NCBI GenBank assembly: GCA_017503885.1
Contig: JAFVSF010000232.1
Span: 1 to 17,908 of the forward strand
Direction: 5' to 3'
Source of the DNA: Clostridia bacterium
Lineage (GTDB): Bacteria > Bacillota > Clostridia > Christensenellales > Borkfalkiaceae
DNA length: 17,908 nucleotides
Shown in pieces: positions 15,552 through 17,908 of this stretch. Position numbers and translations under genes: made by a program. The notes under the pieces are model-generated. The model was not told where the DNA came from. It saw nothing but the letters and a program-made list of their open reading frames with translations, and ran no database searches. The first letter of the stretch is position 1, and each line of letters opens with the position of its first letter.

Positions 15552-15580
15552 ATTATAGCACACTAATTCTTAAATTACAA
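15552..15580 (-). promoter_or_regulatory. promoter of the membrane protein-pncB-lspA-rluD unit
   Basis: A perfect TATAAT (15552-15557) preceded by TG (extended -10) lies 17 nt from TTGTAA (15575-15580), which matches the -35 consensus at four of six positions. It lies about 50 bp upstream of the first start codon. Confidence 0.8.
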
Positions 15581-15621
15581 CAATTACGTTTGTTTTATTG
15601 TAAATTTATTTTTTTATAAAA

Positions 15622-15648
15622 ATAAAAAAGCACCGGAAAGTGCTTTTT
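15622..15648 (-). terminator. terminator after the SSB-like gene
   Basis: AAAAAGCAC (15625-15633 on the plus strand) pairs with GTGCTTTTT (15640-15648) around a 6-nt loop, and a T-run follows on the minus strand. It closes the deacetylase-SSB transcript. Confidence 0.85.
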
Positions 15649-15676
15649 GTCATATTATACTTTTGTCATATTATAC
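15645..15676. repeat. exact 16-bp tandem duplication across the end of the SSB-like gene
   Basis: TTTTGTCATATTATAC occurs twice head to tail (15645-15660 and 15661-15676). The second plus-strand copy contains the stop codon and last codon of the SSB-like gene. The first lies between the stop and the terminator. It is an exact, presumably recent, small duplication. Confidence 0.9.
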
Positions 15677-16360
15677 AATTTCAGTAAGTAAATCTTCGTT
15701 AAAATTTCCTTCAAATTCCTCGTCTAGGTCAAAGCAGTCTACGTTATCTCTTGCCGCAAGTTTGCAAATTGAAACCTCATAAGCAGTCATAACTTTTGTT
15801 TCAGTATCCGATATTTTTTTAGTGTATTCTCTACTTTGAATTCTACCCGCTAAGGCTATTCTTTCACCTATAGCGAGGTTTTTGACAAATTTGGCGTTTC
15901 TTCCCCACGCTATACAAGGTATATAATCCGACTTGTTATACGCTCTATTTACGGCTATTAAAACGTCTGATATCTCTCGTGAGAAAGGAGTAGTTCTATA
16001 TACTGGTTGCTTGCATATATACCCCGACAATACTATATTATTTGGATTTCTAACCCCAGAATCTCTTAAAATTTCCCTAACAAAAACGGTTAGCATCAAC
16101 TTGCTTTTTCCATCGATTAGTTTATTGTAACTACGGAATTGACCAACGGCACACAAAGTCGTGCCTTTTTTTATTCCATTGTTCTCTATTAGTCTTTCTG
16201 AGATGGTAACAGGTAAAACGTCTTCTTGACCTGAAAGCCTTTTAACTGAAACGTCCATCTCGTAAAAACCCTCCCCGTATACTTCGTGTGAAAATCTAGC
16301 ATCACTTGATACCGTTCCTTTCAAAAATACTCTGTTGTTTTGCTTTTCTTCGTTTATCAT
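15671..16360 (-). CDS. two-OB-fold single-stranded DNA-binding-like protein
   Basis: The 229-residue protein looks like two SSB/OB-fold units in tandem. The first spans about residues 8-100 (NRVFLKGTVSSDARFSHEVYG). The second spans about 106-205 (NNIVLSGYICKQPVYRTTPF, then DVLIAVNRAYNKSDYIPCIAWGRNA), and this half is closest to standard bacterial SSB. The tail is acidic but lacks the terminal DDDIPF-like tip through which SSB normally recruits partners. It is therefore probably an accessory SSB-like protein rather than the replication SSB, and its role is unknown. The ATG at 16360 follows AAGGAG, and the deacetylase gene ends 43 nt upstream. I see no separate promoter. Confidence 0.75.
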   Translation of the reverse strand: MINEEKQNNRVFLKGTVSSDARFSHEVYGEGFYEMDVSVKRLSGQEDVLPVTISERLIENNGIKKGTTLCAVGQFRSYNKLIDGKSKLMLTVFVREILRDSGVRNPNNIVLSGYICKQPVYRTTPFSREISDVLIAVNRAYNKSDYIPCIAWGRNAKFVKNLAIGERIALAGRIQSREYTKKISDTETKVMTAYEVSICKLAARDNVDCFDLDEEFEGNFNEDLLTEIV

Positions 16361-16375
16361 TTAACTCTCCTTATT

Positions 16376-16404
16376 GCAACAACCCCTTAAAAAGATAGTG
16401 TTGC
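16376..16404 (-). other. weak hairpin between the deacetylase and SSB-like genes
   Basis: GCAACA and TGTTGC arms (16376-16381 and 16399-16404) form a 6-bp stem that starts at the deacetylase stop codon. No T-run follows, so readthrough to the SSB-like gene is expected. Confidence 0.3.
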
Positions 16405-17162
16405 TAGTTTTTTATTTGCATACCGCTATGGTCTACGGTATAACCTTCTTTATAGATTAGTGCCCCTATAGGTTGAAAAACAAACCCTTTTTCTTGCAAA
16501 GCCGAAAAAATTAACGGCAGAGCTTCTGCTGTGTGAAGTCCGTTATTATGACACAAAATGATACTTCCACTCTTTGCCTTTTGTAAAACTCTTGTTGCAA
16601 TTTCCAAAGCTGACAAATCTTTCCAATCTAGACTGTCAACGCTCCACTGAATAGTATAAATTCCCATTTCCCTAGCAGTAGACACAAGCAAATCATCATA
16701 ATCGCCATAAGGTGGACGGAATAGATCAACCTTTCTGCCCGTAATTTTTTCAATAGCCTCTTTTGAAGTTTTTAATTCACTCTCTATCTCGCTTTTATTC
16801 ATTTTTGACATATACGGATGAGTTCTAGAGTGAGTGCCTATTTCATGTCCTCTTTCAAAAATCTTCTCCACGTATTCAGGATTTTTCTCAACCCAAAATT
16901 GAGTCATAAAAAAAGTGCATTTTACCTTATAAAAATCAAGCGTGTCTAAAATCTTATCCGTATACTCAACACCCCACGCACAATCAAAAGAAATTGACAA
17001 AACGCTATCTTTTCTATCAACGCAATATATTGGCAAATCTCTCTTATTTGAAGAGTATGTGTATACCGAATACATACCCGTCGTCTTTAAAACTATTACG
17101 CACGAAATTATGCTAATTATTGCCAAGAAAAAAGCTAAAATTCTCTTTGTTTTACACTGCAT
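16404..17162 (-). CDS. polysaccharide deacetylase, PdaB-like, membrane anchored
   Basis: The 252-residue protein starts with a basic segment and one hydrophobic helix (about residues 8-26), a signal anchor that places the NodB-homology domain outside the membrane. The motifs are SFDCAWG (58-64), metal-binding HSRTHPY (H111 and H115), RPPYG (149-153), WSVDSLDW and ILCHNN. In motif 1 the second aspartate of the usual FDDG is cysteine here. Replacement of that residue is also seen in PdaB-type sporulation deacetylases, whose motif reads FDxxWG. It probably removes acetyl groups from peptidoglycan or another wall polysaccharide. The ATG at 17162 follows AGGGG. No strong promoter is apparent upstream, only an unconvincing TAAAAT. 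Confidence 0.88.
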   Translation of the reverse strand: MQCKTKRILAFFLAIISIISCVIVLKTTGMYSVYTYSSNKRDLPIYCVDRKDSVLSISFDCAWGVEYTDKILDTLDFYKVKCTFFMTQFWVEKNPEYVEKIFERGHEIGTHSRTHPYMSKMNKSEIESELKTSKEAIEKITGRKVDLFRPPYGDYDDLLVSTAREMGIYTIQWSVDSLDWKDLSALEIATRVLQKAKSGSIILCHNNGLHTAEALPLIFSALQEKGFVFQPIGALIYKEGYTVDHSGMQIKN

Positions 17163-17320
17163 TTAACTACCCCTAATTTTATCACTTTTTATATGCTACA
17201 AAACGGCTGATTTACGTGTTTTTAGTCGTATTTTGGCGAATTTACGTTATCATTTTTATTCATTAAAAATAGCGAGTATACCTCTTATGAAAAAATAGTC
17301 GAAAATTTATAGAAAAACGT

Positions 17321-17349
17321 TTGACATTGTTTTTCATTTTATATATAAT
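17321..17349 (+). promoter_or_regulatory. consensus sigma-A promoter of the XRE-cupin gene
   Basis: TTGACA (17321-17326) and TATAAT (17344-17349) are separated by exactly 17 nt on the plus strand. The transcript would start near 17356, leaving a leader of about 65 nt. The rest of the 258-bp divergent region (17163-17320) holds only A/T-rich sequence with no feature I can support. Confidence 0.92.
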
Positions 17350-17358
17350 ATGCTCACT

Positions 17359-17387
17359 AGTTTAATTTTATTAAACTTTTTGTTTAA
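17359..17387 (+). promoter_or_regulatory. overlapping inverted repeats in the XRE-cupin leader, possible operator
   Basis: AGTTTAAT (17359-17366) pairs with ATTAAACT (17370-17377). TTAAAC (17371-17376) can instead pair with GTTTAA (17382-17387). The site lies just past the predicted transcription start, a common place for autoregulation by XRE-type regulators. The AT-rich stem followed by TTTTT could also be a weak attenuator. Confidence 0.45.
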
Positions 17388-17420
17388 GGTTTCTAAATAT
17401 ACGTAAACGAGGAGGACGTT

Positions 17421-17908
17421 ATGCAAATAGGTAAAAAAATACGAGCGCTAAGGTATCAAATAAACCTAACGCAAGAAGAACTTGCAAACAGGTGCGAACT
17501 TACCAAAGGCTATATAAGTCAACTTGAAAATGACCTAACAAGCCCGTCTATAGCAACGTTAATTGACATTTTGTCTGCACTCGGTACAAATTTAAAAGAT
17601 TTTTTTGCTGAAGAACAAGAAGAAAAAATCGTGTTTTCTCACGATGATTTTTTTGAAAAACAGACAGAAGATTTTACACTTTCTTGGCTAGTAACTAACG
17701 CTCAAAAAAACATGATGGAACCCATATCGGTCGAGATTAACCCACACGGAAAAACCGAGACGGACTTTCCTCACGAAGGCGAAGAATTCGGCTACGTCTT
17801 AACCGGCACTGTAGTAGTACACGTAGGAAGTAAAAAATATAAGTGTCACAAAGGCGAAAGTTTTTATTTTACGGCAAGCAAAAGCCATTACGTAGAAAAC
17901 GCAACGGA
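17421..17908 (+). CDS. XRE-family regulator with C-terminal cupin domain, partial (3' end outside the window)
   Basis: The frame starts at the ATG at 17421 after GAGGAGG and stays open to the window end (162 complete codons). Residues 1-61 form an XRE-type helix-turn-helix (IGKKIRALRYQINLTQEELA, then KGYISQLENDLTSPSIATL). A cupin domain begins near residue 100 (HEGEEFGYVLTG at 118-129, then KGESFYF near 144), where a small ligand would bind. In Bacillota a regulator of this build often precedes the polyamine-uptake operon potABCD, but the downstream genes are not visible here, so that is inference. It is transcribed divergently from the deacetylase. Confidence 0.92.
   Translation, partial: MQIGKKIRALRYQINLTQEELANRCELTKGYISQLENDLTSPSIATLIDILSALGTNLKDFFAEEQEEKIVFSHDDFFEKQTEDFTLSWLVTNAQKNMMEPISVEINPHGKTETDFPHEGEEFGYVLTGTVVVHVGSKKYKCHKGESFYFTASKSHYVENAT

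Noticed and set aside
17163..17210. Promoter for the deacetylase
   Set aside because: TAAAAT occurs near the start, but the DNA 17 nt upstream (GTTTTG) is a poor -35 element, so I do not annotate it.

Overview
The window is low-G+C bacterial DNA whose features point to the Bacillota, most likely an uncultured, host-associated Clostridia lineage. The evidence is strong GGAGG-type ribosome binding sites, textbook sigma-A promoters (TTGACA-17-TATAAT), a PdaB/spore-type polysaccharide deacetylase, a heterodimeric ABC exporter of the TM287/288 type, a clostridial-type PyrE-like phosphoribosyltransferase and a two-OB-fold SSB-like protein. Almost everything is on the minus strand, so transcription runs from high to low coordinates. 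Only the last gene, an XRE-cupin regulator, is on the plus strand. No rRNA, tRNA, CRISPR array or transposase is visible.

Layout from low to high coordinates. Positions 1-3057 hold a pyrimidine unit, pyrC followed by carB (carB is cut by the window edge), behind two good tandem promoters (3098-3163). Positions 3222-4220 hold a separately promoted PyrE-like gene. Its 3' untranslated region carries two 96-bp, strongly foldable direct repeats and ends in a hairpin terminator. Positions 4251-11921 look like one five-gene operon: a DUF4116-repeat protein, a DUF2201/VWA protein, a MoxR-like AAA+ ATPase, then the two halves of a heterodimeric ABC exporter. The genes overlap or lie 2-5 nt apart. The operon has a promoter and a palindromic leader at its start (11845-11921) and a 14-bp hairpin terminator at its end (4251-4287). 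Positions 11962-15580 hold a four-gene unit: small membrane protein, pncB (NAD salvage), lspA (lipoprotein signal peptidase) and an RluA/RluD-family pseudouridine synthase. It has its own promoter and terminator. Positions 15622-17162 hold a PdaB-like deacetylase followed by a double-OB SSB-like gene. At 17321 a consensus promoter drives the divergent XRE-cupin regulator, which runs off the end.

Most of the window is housekeeping: UMP synthesis, NAD salvage, lipoprotein maturation, rRNA modification and cell-wall modification. The part that could be an undescribed system is the 7.5-kb operon at 4286-11802. A MoxR ATPase, a VWA protein with an intact MIDAS motif but a degenerate HxxxH metallopeptidase motif, and a DUF4116 repeat protein are translationally coupled to a drug-type ABC exporter. 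The second item worth attention is the structured repeat pair at 3281-3508.
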